NCBI RefSeq assembly: GCF_900091465.1 | Contig: NZ_FMHV01000002.1 | Span: 868,001 to 932,000 of the forward strand | DNA from: Micromonospora rhizosphaerae | GTDB lineage: Bacteria > Actinomycetota > Actinomycetes > Mycobacteriales > Micromonosporaceae | Reading direction: 5' to 3' | DNA: 64,000 nt | Shown here: piece after piece, positions 54,701 to 63,765 of the stretch | Layout of the letters: each line of letters opens with the position of its first letter | How positions within the stretch are numbered: the first letter of the stretch is position 1 | Program-made: the position numbers and the translations under genes | Notes under the pieces: generated by a model | Database searches by the model: none | What the model saw: only the letters and a program-made list of their open reading frames with translations | What the model was told of the DNA's origin: nothing

Positions 54701-54961
54701 ATGAGCGCACTGACGCGACAGCTCAGCGGGGCGCACGAGTCGGTCCGGACGTATGGGCGGCGGGTGGAGATCCCGATGCTCGGCGAGGTGGCGGTGCCGC
54801 CGCCGGACAAGCTGGCTTATTACACCGGGCTCGGGGTGCTCGCCGCGCTCCAGGTGATCGAGTGGCCGATCGCCCTGGTCATCACCACCGGACACGTGCT
54901 TGCCGACCAGCACATGTCCGGGCTGGTGAAGGGGCTCGGGGAGGCGCTGGAGTCGGCGTGA
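54701..54961 (+). CDS. small conserved membrane protein
   Basis: This 86-residue protein begins with ATG behind GGGGAGG. A polar N-terminal half (SALTRQLSGAHESVRTYGRR, VPPPDKLAYYTGLGVLAALQ) precedes one hydrophobic segment (VIEWPIALVITTGHVL) and a short tail. It is divergent from the P-type ATPase with 223 bp between, so it might be coregulated with it. No function is recognised. Confidence 0.7.
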   Translation: MSALTRQLSGAHESVRTYGRRVEIPMLGEVAVPPPDKLAYYTGLGVLAALQVIEWPIALVITTGHVLADQHMSGLVKGLGEALESA

Positions 54962-55144
54962 CGAGACCCGGCTCACGCGCCGTTGACCTCAATCCGGGTT
55001 GAGGTCGGAAGCTGGGCCCATGCTCATCGAACTGCTCAGATTCGAAGTGGGCCGGGACCTCGATCCGCCCCGGCGCCCGTCCGGCCACCGTCGACCGGCA
55101 CCCGCGTCCCGACCGGTGTGGGTGCTCCGCACGCCGGGCCGGCG

Positions 55145-56521
55145 GTGACCGCCACCGCCGCTCCGGCCGCCTCGCCCGAGCACCTGTACGCCCCGCGCCT
55201 GCGGGCGATGACGGTGGGCAGCGTCGCCCTGGTCTCCCTGCTGGCGTTCGAGGCGCTGGCGGTCGGCACCGCCATGCCCACGGTCGCCCGGAGTCTGGAC
55301 GGGTTGGCGCTGTACGCGCTCGCCTTCGGCGGCCCGTTCGCCTCGGGCGTGGTCGCGATGGTGGTCTCCGGCATCTGGTGCGACGCCCGGGGACCCCGGG
55401 CGGCGATGTGGCACGGGGTGGCCTGGTTCGTGGTGGGGCTGCTCGTCGCCGGGGGCGCCCCGGCGATGGGGGTGCTGGTGGTCGGCCGGGTGGTGCAGGG
55501 CTTCGGTTCCGGTCTGCTCTCGGTCGCGCTCTACGTGATCGTCGGTCAGGCGTACCCGGAGGAGTTGCGGCGGCGGGTGTTCGCCGCCTTCGCGGCCGCC
55601 TGGGTCGTACCGTCGCTGGTCGGGCCGGCGCTGGCCGGGCTGATCGTCGAGCACGTCGGCTGGCGGTGGGTCTTCCTGGCGGTCCCGGCGGTCGCGGTGC
55701 CGGCGGTGCTGCTGATCCAGCCCGGTCTGCGGGCGCTCGGCGCGTCGGCGCCGGTCCGCCCGCCGGCCGGCGCGCTGCGCCGGATCGGCTGGGCCTGCGG
55801 GGCGGGGGCGAGCGCCGCACTGCTGCACTACGGGGGGCAGCAGCGCGGCGCGCTCGCCGCCGGACTGGTGGCCGTGGCGCTGCTCGGGCTGCTCTGCTGC
55901 GCACCGCGCCTGCTGCCGGCCGGTTTCCTGCGGGCCCGGCGGGGGCTGTCCACCGTCATCGGGCTGCGCGGTCTGGCCTCGGCGGCGTTCGCCGGAGCGG
56001 AGGTGGTCATCCCGCTGATGCTCTCCCGGGAGCGCGGGTTCTCCCCGACCGCGGCCGGACTGGTGCTCACCGTTGGCGCGGTCTCCTGGTCGGCGGGCTC
56101 CTGGTTGCAGGGGCGGATTCCCGCCCCGAGGTCGTCGGCGACCCTGCCCCGGGCCGGGCTGACCTGCGTCGCCGCCGGTACGGCCGCGGTGGCGCTGACG
56201 GTCCTGCCGGCCGTGCCGGTGCCGCTCGCGGTGCTCGGCTGGGCCACGGCCGGGCTCGGCATGGGGCTGCTCTACCCGTCCCTGTCGGTGCTCACCCTGG
56301 CCCTGTCCGCTCCCGGTGAGCAGGGCCGGAACAGCTCCTCGCTGCAACTGGGCGACTCGTTGTTCGCCGCCACCGTACTGGCGGTGACCGGTGCCGTGCT
56401 CGCCGCCGGTTCCGCCCCCGGGCCGACCGCCTACGCGGCGACGCTGGCGCTGGCCGCCGGCTGCGGGCTGCTCGGCGTGCTGCTCGCCGGCCGGGTGGTG
56501 GTGCCGGCCGCGACCGCCTGA
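55145..56521 (+). CDS. MFS transporter
   Basis: This 458-residue secondary transporter starts at GTG 55145 (TATAAPAASPEHLYAPRLRA). The frame extends to 54983, but that part is low-complexity and not conserved-looking. About 12-14 hydrophobic spans are visible. The motif-A-like loop GIWCDARGPRAAMW follows span 2, and motif-C-like VVGRVVQGFGSGLLSVALYV occurs in span 5. It fits drug-efflux DHA-type MFS proteins. Substrate is unknown and no regulator adjoins it. Confidence 0.88.
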   Translation: MTATAAPAASPEHLYAPRLRAMTVGSVALVSLLAFEALAVGTAMPTVARSLDGLALYALAFGGPFASGVVAMVVSGIWCDARGPRAAMWHGVAWFVVGLLVAGGAPAMGVLVVGRVVQGFGSGLLSVALYVIVGQAYPEELRRRVFAAFAAAWVVPSLVGPALAGLIVEHVGWRWVFLAVPAVAVPAVLLIQPGLRALGASAPVRPPAGALRRIGWACGAGASAALLHYGGQQRGALAAGLVAVALLGLLCCAPRLLPAGFLRARRGLSTVIGLRGLASAAFAGAEVVIPLMLSRERGFSPTAAGLVLTVGAVSWSAGSWLQGRIPAPRSSATLPRAGLTCVAAGTAAVALTVLPAVPVPLAVLGWATAGLGMGLLYPSLSVLTLALSAPGEQGRNSSSLQLGDSLFAATVLAVTGAVLAAGSAPGPTAYAATLALAAGCGLLGVLLAGRVVVPAATA

Positions 56522-56770
56522 CCTGCGTCGCAGGCGCTCCGCTTCGACGAGGCGGTACGCGCCTGGCGCGCCGCCCGCAACTCCCGCCGACCGCTGCTGC
56601 CGGTACGGATCCCGGGGGCGGCTGGGCAGGGCACTGCGGTCCGGAGGGCTCACCGCCACGGCGACCCCGACCGGCACCCGGACGTGGGCGGGACCAGCGG
56701 GCAGACACGTATGGGGGAACCGACCGAAGATGAAGGCTTTTCCCGTTCACCTTCGCCCTACCGTGACCCC

Positions 56771-56965
56771 ATGTTCGTTTTCGTCACCACGATGATCCTC
56801 TACGTGTTCGGGTTCGTCTTCCTCTACGGCGTGGTCCGGCTCGGCGTCCGGCACGGTATGCAGGACGTGGAAGCGCACCGGGCCGAGGTGCTCCAGGCCG
56901 AGCAGTTCGCGGCGGAGCAGGACCGCAGGTTCGCCCGCGACAACGCGTTCCTCACCGGCCGCTGA
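56771..56965 (+). CDS. small single-span membrane protein
   Basis: The ATG at 56771 gives 64 residues: FVFVTTMILYVFGFVFLYGV as a membrane anchor, then an amphipathic charged helix (DVEAHRAEVLQAEQFAAEQD). An upstream in-frame start at 56684 adds unconvincing sequence. No function is recognised. Confidence 0.6.
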   Translation: MFVFVTTMILYVFGFVFLYGVVRLGVRHGMQDVEAHRAEVLQAEQFAAEQDRRFARDNAFLTGR

Positions 56966-57041
56966 CGCTCCCCGTCCAGCAGGCGGGCTGGTCGGCACGT
57001 CGCCGAGCGGATCCCCCGGCGCGGGTGCGAGGATCGCAGCC

Positions 57042-57593
57042 GTGATGGGGACGCTGAAGACAGAACCCGCTTGCACCCGGCCGGACCTGCTGGCGCCGCC
57101 GGTGGCCGCCGCGATCGAGCGGTGGCCGACCGACGCGCCGGTGGACGTCGACAACGTGCTGGTCGCGCCGATCGATGCGGAGCTGGCCGACACGGCCGCC
57201 TTCTGCGCCGCGTACGAGGTGGGGCTGGACGTGTCGGCCAACTGCGTGGTGGTCGCCGGCAAGCGGGAGGGCGAGATCCGGTACGCCGCCTGCGTCGTGC
57301 TGGCCACCACCCGCGCCGACGTCAACGGCGTGGTCCGCCGGATGCTGAACGTGCGCAAGGCGAGCTTCGCGCCGATGGCTGAAGCGGTGGAGCTGACCGG
57401 CATGGAGTACGGCGGCATCACCCCGATCGGCCTGCCGGAGCAGTGGCCGATCCTGGTCGACTCGCGGGTGATCGCCACCCCGCACGTGATCATCGGATCC
57501 GGCGTACGGCACAGCAAGATCGCGCTGCCCGGCCCGGCGCTCGGCGTGCTGCCCCGGGCGACGGTGGTGGAAGGGCTGGCCAAGCCCGCCTAG
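57042..57593 (+). CDS. YbaK/EbsC-type aminoacyl-tRNA deacylase
   Basis: YbaK-family proteins hydrolyse mischarged tRNAs such as Cys-tRNA(Pro). The 183-residue protein starts GTG-ATG. Recognisable parts are CVVVAGKREGEIRYAACVVL, VRKASFAPMAEAVELTGMEY, GGITPIGLPEQWPILVDSRV and IIGSGVRHSKIALPGPAL. These are the YbaK fold with its conserved Lys and the GGxxPxG loop. The ProRS gene is only 1.7 kb away, which fits a proline trans-editing role, but substrate specificity is not proven. Confidence 0.88.
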   Translation: MMGTLKTEPACTRPDLLAPPVAAAIERWPTDAPVDVDNVLVAPIDAELADTAAFCAAYEVGLDVSANCVVVAGKREGEIRYAACVVLATTRADVNGVVRRMLNVRKASFAPMAEAVELTGMEYGGITPIGLPEQWPILVDSRVIATPHVIIGSGVRHSKIALPGPALGVLPRATVVEGLAKPA

Positions 57594-57613
57594 CTCGTCA
57601 CCGCCGTCGATGT

Positions 57614-57629
57614 TGTTGCACGTGAAACA
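57614..57629. other. isolated parS site
   Basis: TGTTGCACGTGAAACA matches the relaxed parS consensus TGTTNCACGTGAAACA. It lies in the 55-bp gap between the convergent YbaK and DsbA-family genes, about 50 kb from the parAB cluster and 43.5 kb from oriC. Confidence 0.8.
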
Positions 57630-57648
57630 TTGCCGGCGTCGATGGCCG

Positions 57649-58281
57649 TCAGGCGGCCGACTCCCGGCGTTCGACTTCGGTGAGGGCGGCGAGCAGCGTC
57701 TCCGGCTCCTGCGCGCCGGTGACCGCGTACTTGCCGGCGAGCACGAAGGTCGGCACGCTGGTCACCCCGAGCTGGTGGGCGGCGGCCAGATCGGCGGCCA
57801 CCTCACGCCGGCCGGCCGGCGAGTCCAGGTAGTCGCGCGCCGCGGCCTCGTCCAGGCCCACCGCGGCGGCGAGCTTGACCAGCTCGTCCTTCGAGCCGAC
57901 ATCGACCCCGTCGGCGAAGTGCGCCCGGTAGAGGGCCTCGATCATTTCGCCGGCCCGACCGCGCTCGGTGGCGAACCGGATCAGCCGGTGCGCCTCGAAG
58001 GTGTTGGCGTGTACGGCACGGTCGATGCGCATCTCCAGCCCCACCCCGGCGGCCACCTGCGACACCTGGGCGGACATCGCCTCGGCCCGCTCCCGGCCAC
58101 CGAACTTCGCGGCCAGCGCCTCAAGCAGCGGCTTCGGCTCGGTGACCGGCGTCGGGTCGAGCTGGAACGGCCGGTACCGGATGGTGACGTCACCGTCGTA
58201 CGACTCGAGGGCCCGCTCCAGCCGGCGCTTGCCGATCCAGCACCAGGGGCAGACGACGTCGGCGTAGATCTCGATCTCCAT
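57649..58281 (-). CDS. DsbA-family (FrnE-like) thiol oxidoreductase
   Basis: This 210-residue cytoplasmic protein has MEIEIYADVVCPWCWIGKRR, with the CPWC active-site motif in a thioredoxin fold carrying an inserted helical domain. GVTSVPTFVLAGKYAVTGAQ supplies the cis-proline. FrnE-like proteins are disulfide isomerases or GST-like oxidoreductases. The ATG at 58281 is chosen; a longer reading into sufE is an artefact. It lies 20 bp after sufE. Confidence 0.92.
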   Translation of the reverse strand: MEIEIYADVVCPWCWIGKRRLERALESYDGDVTIRYRPFQLDPTPVTEPKPLLEALAAKFGGRERAEAMSAQVSQVAAGVGLEMRIDRAVHANTFEAHRLIRFATERGRAGEMIEALYRAHFADGVDVGSKDELVKLAAAVGLDEAAARDYLDSPAGRREVAADLAAAHQLGVTSVPTFVLAGKYAVTGAQEPETLLAALTEVERRESAA

Positions 58282-58301
58282 GATCAGAAACAACTCCCAG
58301 C

Positions 58302-58727
58302 TCAGCCTGCTTGTTCCCGGACCTGGCGCTTGAGCCGGGCCAGGATCGCGGTGCCGCCACGCACGCGCAGCGGGCTGATCGCCTGGGCCAGCCCCATCCG
58401 CTGGTAGAGGTCGTCCGGGACGGCCAGCACCTCCTCGGCGCTCGCCCCGGCCAGCCCCTCGGCGAGGATGCCCGCGAACGCCCGGGTGGTGGGCGCCTCC
58501 GGCGGGCAGTCGAACCAGGTCAGCAGCGTCCCGTCCGGCTTGACCTGGGCGCGCAGGAAGAACGGGGTCTGGCACTCCGGCACCTGCTCCATGCCCTCCC
58601 GATCCATCTCAGCGGGCAGGGGCGGGATGACGTCGGCGTACTCGAGCAGCATCTCCAGTACCACCTCGCGCGGCGCGGCGGCAAATTCGTCGACGATCTC
58701 GGCCAGCTTGGTCGGCATCTCGGGCAT
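58302..58727 (-). CDS. sufE: SufE-family cysteine desulfurase sulfur acceptor
   Basis: SufE takes persulfide sulfur from SufS for Fe-S cluster assembly. The 141-residue protein has PTKLAEIVDEFAAAPREVVL, then VPECQTPFFLRAQVKPDGTL with the acceptor Cys52. FDCPPEAPTTRAFAGILAEG and LRVRGGTAILARLKRQV complete the pattern. No sufS neighbours are in view, so it acts with an enzyme encoded elsewhere. It is followed by the DsbA-family gene. Confidence 0.9.
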   Translation of the reverse strand: MPEMPTKLAEIVDEFAAAPREVVLEMLLEYADVIPPLPAEMDREGMEQVPECQTPFFLRAQVKPDGTLLTWFDCPPEAPTTRAFAGILAEGLAGASAEEVLAVPDDLYQRMGLAQAISPLRVRGGTAILARLKRQVREQAG

Positions 58728-58747
58728 CCCCTGAGGCTACCGCCGTC

Positions 58748-58786
58748 GACCCGGCGCCCTCCCGGCTCGGCGAAGGGCGCCGGGTC
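58748..58786 (-). terminator. terminator of the second CBS gene
   Basis: A perfect 13-bp stem (58748-58760 with 58774-58786) lies a few bases past the stop of the CBS gene on the minus strand. Confidence 0.7.
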
Positions 58787-58791
58787 GGCGG

Positions 58792-59211
58792 TCACATGTT
58801 CGGGGCGGCCTCGCTGATGTCGCTGAGGGCGGAGTTCGGGTCGAGCTGCATGGCCAGGTCGCCGAGGGAGACGATGCCAACCAGCTTGCGCTCGTTGTCG
58901 CAGACCAGTACCCGCCGGATGTTGCGCTCGCGCATCAGCGTGGCCGCCTCGCTGGCGGTCGAGTGCTGCTCGATCATCACCACCTCTCGGGTGATGATCG
59001 AGCCGATGGTGGTGGTGGCCGGATCGGCCCGTTCGGCCACCGCCCGCACCACGATGTCCCGGTCGGTGAGCATGCCCGCGAGGGTGGCCCCCTCGGTGAC
59101 CACCACGTCGCCGATGTCCGACTCCTTCATCACCCTGGCCGCCTCGTCCAGGCTGGTCTCCGCGGGCAGGTAGACCACCTGCTTGGTCATCACGTCACTG
59201 ACCCGGTACAT
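58792..59211 (-). CDS. CBS-domain pair protein (second copy)
   Basis: This 139-residue protein contains two CBS repeats: YRVSDVMTKQVVYLPAETSL, LAGMLTDRDIVVRAVAERAD, IGSIITREVVMIEQHSTASE and LVCDNERKLVGIVSLGDLAM. It shares the MLTDRDIVV signature with the copy at 49398. It lies 54 bp from the 3' end of proS on the same strand. Ligand and partner are unknown. Confidence 0.9.
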   Translation of the reverse strand: MYRVSDVMTKQVVYLPAETSLDEAARVMKESDIGDVVVTEGATLAGMLTDRDIVVRAVAERADPATTTIGSIITREVVMIEQHSTASEAATLMRERNIRRVLVCDNERKLVGIVSLGDLAMQLDPNSALSDISEAAPNM

Positions 59212-59265
59212 GAGAGCCTCCGAACACCTCGGTCGATCCGAGAGCGGTACCCGGTGGCTCGTCCG

Positions 59266-61035
59266 CTACACCCGGTCGTTGCGCGCCCCACGTACCTCGT
59301 CGGTCAGCCGCTCCACCAAGCCGTCGAGCGGCAGCTCGGTCCGCTCGCCGGTGGCTCGGTCGCGCAGTTCGACGTACCCGTCCGAGAGACGGCGGCCGAC
59401 CACGACGGCGCGCGGGATGCCGATCAGCTCGGCGTCGGTGAACTTCACCCCCGCCGAGACGTGCGTGCGGTCGTCGACCAGCACCCGCAGGCCGGCGTTG
59501 GCCAGCCGTCCGCCGAGGTTGAGCGCCGCGTCGAGCTGCGGCCCCTTCCCCGCCGCCACCAGGTGTACGTCGCACGGCGCGACCGCCGCCGGCCAGACCA
59601 GTCCCCGCTCGTCGTGGTGCTGCTCGGCGACCGCCGCCACCGCCCGGGACACCCCGATGCCATAGCAGCCCATGGTCGGCCGGACCGGCTTGCCCTCCGG
59701 CCCGAGCACGTCGACCGCGAAGGCGTCGGTGAACCGGCGGCCGAGCTGGAAGATGTGCCCGATCTCGATGCCCCGGCGCATGGTCAGCTCGCCCGTGCCG
59801 CAGGCGGGGCAGGGGTCGCCCGGGCGCACCTCGGCCGCCTCGATCGTGCCGTCCGGGGTGAAGTCCCGCCCGCAGACCACATTGGTGGCGTGCCGGCCCG
59901 GCTCGTTCGCCCCGGTCAGCCAGGCCGTGCCGGTGACCACCCGCGGATCGACCAGGTAGCGGATGTCGTGCTTGCCCAGGATCTGCGGCCCGATGTAGCC
60001 GCGGACCAGTTCCGGGTGCGCGTCCCAGTCGTCGAAGACCGCGACGGAGGCCGGGTGCAGTGCCGCCTCGACCCGCTTGAGGTCCACCTCCCGGTCGCCC
60101 GGCAGCCCGATCACCAGCAGTTCCGCCTCCTCGGCGCTCGGCCGGCGGACGGTCAGCACCACGTTCTTCAGGGTGTCCGCGGCGGTCCAGTCGTCCCGGC
60201 CGGCGAGGCGGCGGGCGTTGGCCAGCTCGACCAGGGACGCGATGCTCGGCGTCTCCGGGGTGTCGTGCACCTCCGTCGCCGGGTGGGCGTCCGGGTCGCC
60301 GGCGGCCGGCGCGCGGGTGGTCACCGCCTCGGTGTTCGCCGCGTATTCGCAGGCGGTGCAGCCGACGAAGGTGTCCTCGCCGACCGGGGTGGCGGCGAGG
60401 AACTCCTCCGATGCCGAGCCGCCCATCGCCCCGGACATTGCGTGCACCACCGTGTAGTCCAGTCCCAGCCGGTCGAAGATCTTCTGGTATGCATCGCGGT
60501 GTCGGTCGTAGGCCGCTTGCAGCCCCGCCTCGTCCAGGTCGAACGAGTACGCGTCCTTCATCAGGAACTCGCGTCCGCGCAGCAGGCCGGCCCGGGGCCG
60601 GGCCTCGTCCCGGAACTTGGTCTGGATCTGGAAGAGGGTCAGCGGGAAGTCCCGGTACGAGGCGAAGAGGTCCTTCACCAGCAGCGCGGCCATCTCCTCG
60701 TGGGTCGGGGCGAGCAGGTGCTCGGCGCCCTTCCGGTCCGCCAGGGTGAAGATGTCGTCGCCGTACTCGGTCCACCGGCCGCTGGTCTGATAGGGCTCCG
60801 CCGGCAGCAGCGCCGGGAAGTGCACCTCCTGGTCGCCGATCGCCGCCATCTCCGCCCGGACCACCTCGGCGACCCGGTCCAGCACCAGCTTGCCCAGCGG
60901 CAGCCAGGTGTAGCCGCCCGGTGCGGCGCGGCGGACGTAGCCGGCACGGAGCAGGAGCCGGTGGCTCGGCACCTCCGCGTCCGCCGGGTCCTCGCGCAGG
61001 GTCCGGAGCAGCAGGGTCGACATACGCAGCAGCAT
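59266..61035 (-). CDS. proS: prolyl-tRNA synthetase (bacterial type with editing insertion)
   Basis: ProRS charges tRNA-Pro. The ATG at 61035 gives 589 residues starting [20 protein letters not shown]. Class II motif 2 is visible as [20 protein letters not shown], and motif 3 as [16 protein letters not shown]. Between them is the YbaK-like INS editing domain ([37 protein letters not shown]). The C-terminal anticodon domain starts [15 protein letters not shown] longer reading to 61188 is rejected as low-complexity leader. Confidence 0.96.
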   Translation of the reverse strand: MLLRMSTLLLRTLREDPADAEVPSHRLLLRAGYVRRAAPGGYTWLPLGKLVLDRVAEVVRAEMAAIGDQEVHFPALLPAEPYQTSGRWTEYGDDIFTLADRKGAEHLLAPTHEEMAALLVKDLFASYRDFPLTLFQIQTKFRDEARPRAGLLRGREFLMKDAYSFDLDEAGLQAAYDRHRDAYQKIFDRLGLDYTVVHAMSGAMGGSASEEFLAATPVGEDTFVGCTACEYAANTEAVTTRAPAAGDPDAHPATEVHDTPETPSIASLVELANARRLAGRDDWTAADTLKNVVLTVRRPSAEEAELLVIGLPGDREVDLKRVEAALHPASVAVFDDWDAHPELVRGYIGPQILGKHDIRYLVDPRVVTGTAWLTGANEPGRHATNVVCGRDFTPDGTIEAAEVRPGDPCPACGTGELTMRRGIEIGHIFQLGRRFTDAFAVDVLGPEGKPVRPTMGCYGIGVSRAVAAVAEQHHDERGLVWPAAVAPCDVHLVAAGKGPQLDAALNLGGRLANAGLRVLVDDRTHVSAGVKFTDAELIGIPRAVVVGRRLSDGYVELRDRATGERTELPLDGLVERLTDEVRGARNDRV

Positions 61036-61245
61036 CGCCGCAGCGTACGGCGGGTGAGGCCCGGACTGCGATCCAATTCGGGGCGCGGCGATCAGGCGGA
61101 TCTCGGAGCGGACCCGGATCGCAGTTGGCAACCCGACGACAGGCTCACCGTTCCTCGAACACGTCGTCGAGCACGCCGGAGGGCACATCCGCTGCTTGGT
61201 GTTGTCCCCTGCCTGGACGCGTCCGAAGCCGAGGAAAGCCGGGAA

Positions 61246-61989
61246 CTAGGGAAGCTCCCGGCACAGGTCAGCAGTGGCGACGCCGATCTCACCCTCGTAA
61301 CTGTCACCGGCTGCGGCTCGCGCAGCCGCCGGATCCGTGCCGGGCCACAGGTGGGTCAGTAGGAGGTGTCCGGCGCCGGCATCCGCAGCCTGCCGACCTA
61401 CCTGGCGCGCGCTCGACAGGTAGCGTTGCGAGTCTTCCGGCACCTGATCCACGTAGGTAGCCTCGGCCAGCAGCAGGTCAGCGCCGCGCGCCAGTTCCAC
61501 CACCTCGGGGCTCGGGCCGGTGTCACCGGTGTACGCGACAACCCGGTCGCCCGCGGCCAGTCGTAGGCCGGCATTCGGCACCCAGTGCGGCAGCAGCCGG
61601 GTCTGGGCGCGGAACGGGCCGATGTCGAGGCGGCCGCCGACGGTGATCTCGTGCAGGACGTAGGCGGAAGTCAGCATCCCGGGGCGGTCCAGCGCCAACA
61701 CCGCATCGAGCGCGCCCGGCAGCGCGTACACCGGTAGGGGTGCCGGTGGATCATCGCGCAGTGCTCGCGCCCGCAGCAGCGGGTTCAGGTCGGCGCAGTG
61801 ATCGGGATGTCCGTGGCTGATGAACACGGCGTCGACCTGGTCCGCCGTGACGTGTTGCAGCAGCCGTGGGACGGTCGCATAACCGAGGTCGACGAGCAGC
61901 CGGAACCCGTCGTGCTCCACCAGGTAGCCGCTGCAGGCCTGACCCGCTGCTGGCCACGCACCGCACCCGCCGAGAACCGTGAGCCGCAT
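61246..61989 (-). CDS. MBL-fold metal hydrolase (RNase Z-like)
   Basis: This 247-residue protein begins MRLTVLGGCGAWPAAGQACS. The metallo-beta-lactamase motif FISHGHPDHCADLNPLLRAR supplies the metal-binding His/Asp cluster. VVAYTGDTGPSPEVVELARG and HLLLTHLWPGTDP give the later metal ligands. It resembles RNase Z/phosphodiesterase-like MBL proteins, but the exo-site arm of true RNase Z is not evident. The ATG at 61989 is preferred over an upstream start at 62097. Confidence 0.88.
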   Translation of the reverse strand: MRLTVLGGCGAWPAAGQACSGYLVEHDGFRLLVDLGYATVPRLLQHVTADQVDAVFISHGHPDHCADLNPLLRARALRDDPPAPLPVYALPGALDAVLALDRPGMLTSAYVLHEITVGGRLDIGPFRAQTRLLPHWVPNAGLRLAAGDRVVAYTGDTGPSPEVVELARGADLLLAEATYVDQVPEDSQRYLSSARQVGRQAADAGAGHLLLTHLWPGTDPAAARAAAGDSYEGEIGVATADLCRELP

Positions 61990-62027
61990 CTGACGGACCG
62001 TAGCGTCCGGTCCGCCAACCGTGCCAG

Positions 62028-62462
62028 CTAATTCGTGACGTACAGGTGGCGGAGCATGACCTTCTCCGGCCACGCGTCGTCCACTCGGTACAGCCATCTC
62101 GAGTACGGCGTCTCGTGCACCTTGAGCAGGCCACGAGCGGCGCGCCGGACCGACATGTCCAGGTCACGCAACTCAGCTTAGGAGACCCAGGTACTTCCGT
62201 GAACCGCGCTGTCCGCGCGGGCGATGTCGTCGTAGTCGGCGCGCACGGCCGTCGACACGCCGGCCGGCAGCCCGCGGTCAGCAGCGACCGGCTCCCAACC
62301 GATCCAGTTGCGAACACCGAACAGGCAGCCGAATGCCAGGTAGTCGCTATCGGCGTAGAGCGGGCAGAGCTCCATGCACGGCGACCACGGCTCTCCCTCG
62401 TACGAAGGATGACTAGCAGGAGGATGAACGACCTCGATGAAGCCGTAGATGTCGGTTGACAC
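62028..62462 (-). pseudogene. conserved hypothetical gene with an in-frame stop
   Basis: The frame from 62462 reads STDIYGFIEVVHPPASHPSY, LFGVRNWIGWEPVAADRGLP, then stops at TAA 62178-62180. The same frame continues beyond it as AELRDLDMSVRRAARGLLKV, HETPYSRWLYRVDDAWPEKV and ends with TAG at 62028-62030. The second half has coding quality, so an original product of 144 residues was probably interrupted by a nonsense mutation. Function is unknown. Confidence 0.72.
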
Positions 62463-62521
62463 GGGCGACAGCGTAGGCGGCTTGCATCCGGCTGGCGCGC
62501 AGGTTCAGTTGGCCTGGTACG

Positions 62522-62556
62522 ACGATGGCCCCGGCGGTCAGCGCCGGGGCCATCGT
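62522..62556 (-). terminator. terminator of the XRE-DUF397 operon
   Basis: Perfect 15-bp stem (62522-62536 with 62542-62556) with a 5-nt loop, 12 bp past the DUF397 stop. Confidence 0.8.
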
Positions 62557-62568
62557 GGTGCCGTCGAG

Positions 62569-62754
62569 TCAGTGCTGCTTGGCAAAGTTCAGAAAGGCTT
62601 GCCAGGTCTGTGGGTCGAAGGTGAGCACCGGGCCGGTCGGGTCCTTGCTGTCGCGGACGCCGACGACGCCGGCCAGGTTGTCGGCCACCTCGACGCAATC
62701 GCCCTGGGTGCCGCTGCGGGTGGACTTGCGCCAGGTAGCCCCGATCAGCTTCAT
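62569..62754 (-). CDS. DUF397 protein
   Basis: This 61-residue protein reads MKLIGATWRKSTRSGTQGDC, VEVADNLAGVVGVRDSKDPT and FDPQTWQAFLNFAKQH, the DUF397 signature (WRKSxxSG...CVEV...VRDSK). In actinobacteria these small proteins pair with an XRE/DUF5753 regulator, act as its partner and may work as a toxin-antitoxin-like or sporulation switch. The ATG overlaps the regulator's stop by 4 bp. Confidence 0.93.
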   Translation of the reverse strand: MKLIGATWRKSTRSGTQGDCVEVADNLAGVVGVRDSKDPTGPVLTFDPQTWQAFLNFAKQH

Positions 62755-63548
62755 GACGTCATCACTTCCTTCATCAGCTCGATCGACTGCCGGCGAGACA
62801 GGGCCTCGCTGCGAACGCTCTCCCACCGCGACAGCAGGATAGCCACATCCTCATCGTTGTCGACCACTACGCCGCCGAGCTGGTTCTCCAGGTGACCGAC
62901 CCATCCGCCGTCGCTGCCACGAGCCAACGCGAATGGGCCGACCAGTCCGACGTGCATGGTGACCTCAGTCGGAACGATGTGGACGTGGATGTGTGGACGC
63001 TCGGCGCACTCGATCAGATGCGCGAGCTGATCCGTCATGAGCCCTCGGAAGCCCTCGTCGGCCCGGCGGAGGACGGTCTCCTCGATCACTGCAACGTACT
63101 TCGGGCGATCGGGGCTGGAGAGGATGGACTGCCTGTCCATCCGGACCGATAGCCGCCTCTCCAACTCGTCGTCGCAGATCATGTCGTCCGTCCGGATCAC
63201 CGCGCGGGCGTAGTTCTCGGTCTGTAGCAGCCCGGGGACGAGTGTGGGCTGATAGCACCGCATCTGCTGTGCCTGCCGCTCCGCCTCCAGCCATGGCCGG
63301 AACCAGCTCGGCTGCCCGTCCCGCTCAGCCAGCTTGAGCAGAGACGTCAACAGGGCACCCGTCCCCAGCACCTCGTCCGCCCGCTTGAGGAAGAACCGGT
63401 CGAGCGGCCGCTGCCCCAGCTCGATGGCGGATACCTGGGAACCCGAGAAGTGGACGAGTTTCCCGAACTCCTCCTGGCTCAGGTCGGCGTTCAGCCGCAG
63501 GCGCCGGAGTTGTGCCCGGATCAGCTCCGCGGTCGGCTCACCTTCCAC
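62751..63548 (-). CDS. XRE-family HTH regulator with DUF5753 (Scr1-type)
   Basis: The GTG at 63548 follows GGAGGAAGA and gives 265 residues. The N-terminal helix-turn-helix is ELIRAQLRRLRLNADLSQEE with FSGSQVSAIELGQR. The DUF5753 sensor domain follows: FRPWLEAERQAQQMRCYQPT, LVPGLLQTENYARAVI and RLSVRMDRQSILSSPDRPKY. It forms an operon with DUF397. A start at 63587 is also open. This type is very numerous in Micromonospora and Streptomyces genomes. Confidence 0.93.
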   Translation of the reverse strand: MEGEPTAELIRAQLRRLRLNADLSQEEFGKLVHFSGSQVSAIELGQRPLDRFFLKRADEVLGTGALLTSLLKLAERDGQPSWFRPWLEAERQAQQMRCYQPTLVPGLLQTENYARAVIRTDDMICDDELERRLSVRMDRQSILSSPDRPKYVAVIEETVLRRADEGFRGLMTDQLAHLIECAERPHIHVHIVPTEVTMHVGLVGPFALARGSDGGWVGHLENQLGGVVVDNDEDVAILLSRWESVRSEALSRRQSIELMKEVMTS

Positions 63549-63765
63549 TCTTCCTCCACAGTTTTCCCGGAGTCTCCACCGCCCCACCGGGCGGACGGAT
63601 CAGCCGACCAGGCCTCGCCACGAGCAGCATCGATGCCTTCCGAGAGTAGTTCCGTCCTAACCAGACTGTCACGCAGCGGGCCGCCTCCCGTCCGGCCCGC
63701 TCCGGGCCGCCCGTGAATCCCCGTGCACGGGCGGTCCCGGCCCGTACGTCTTAGAGGAGGTCGAG

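Noticed and set aside
54478..54810. Extended N-terminus for the P-type ATPase
   Set aside because: It runs over the start and promoter of the divergent small gene, and its sequence is low-complexity.
61142..61362. A plus-strand stretch ([20 protein letters not shown]) that looks weakly protein-like
   Set aside because: It has no start or ribosome site and overlaps the MBL gene antisense; it is probably coincidence.
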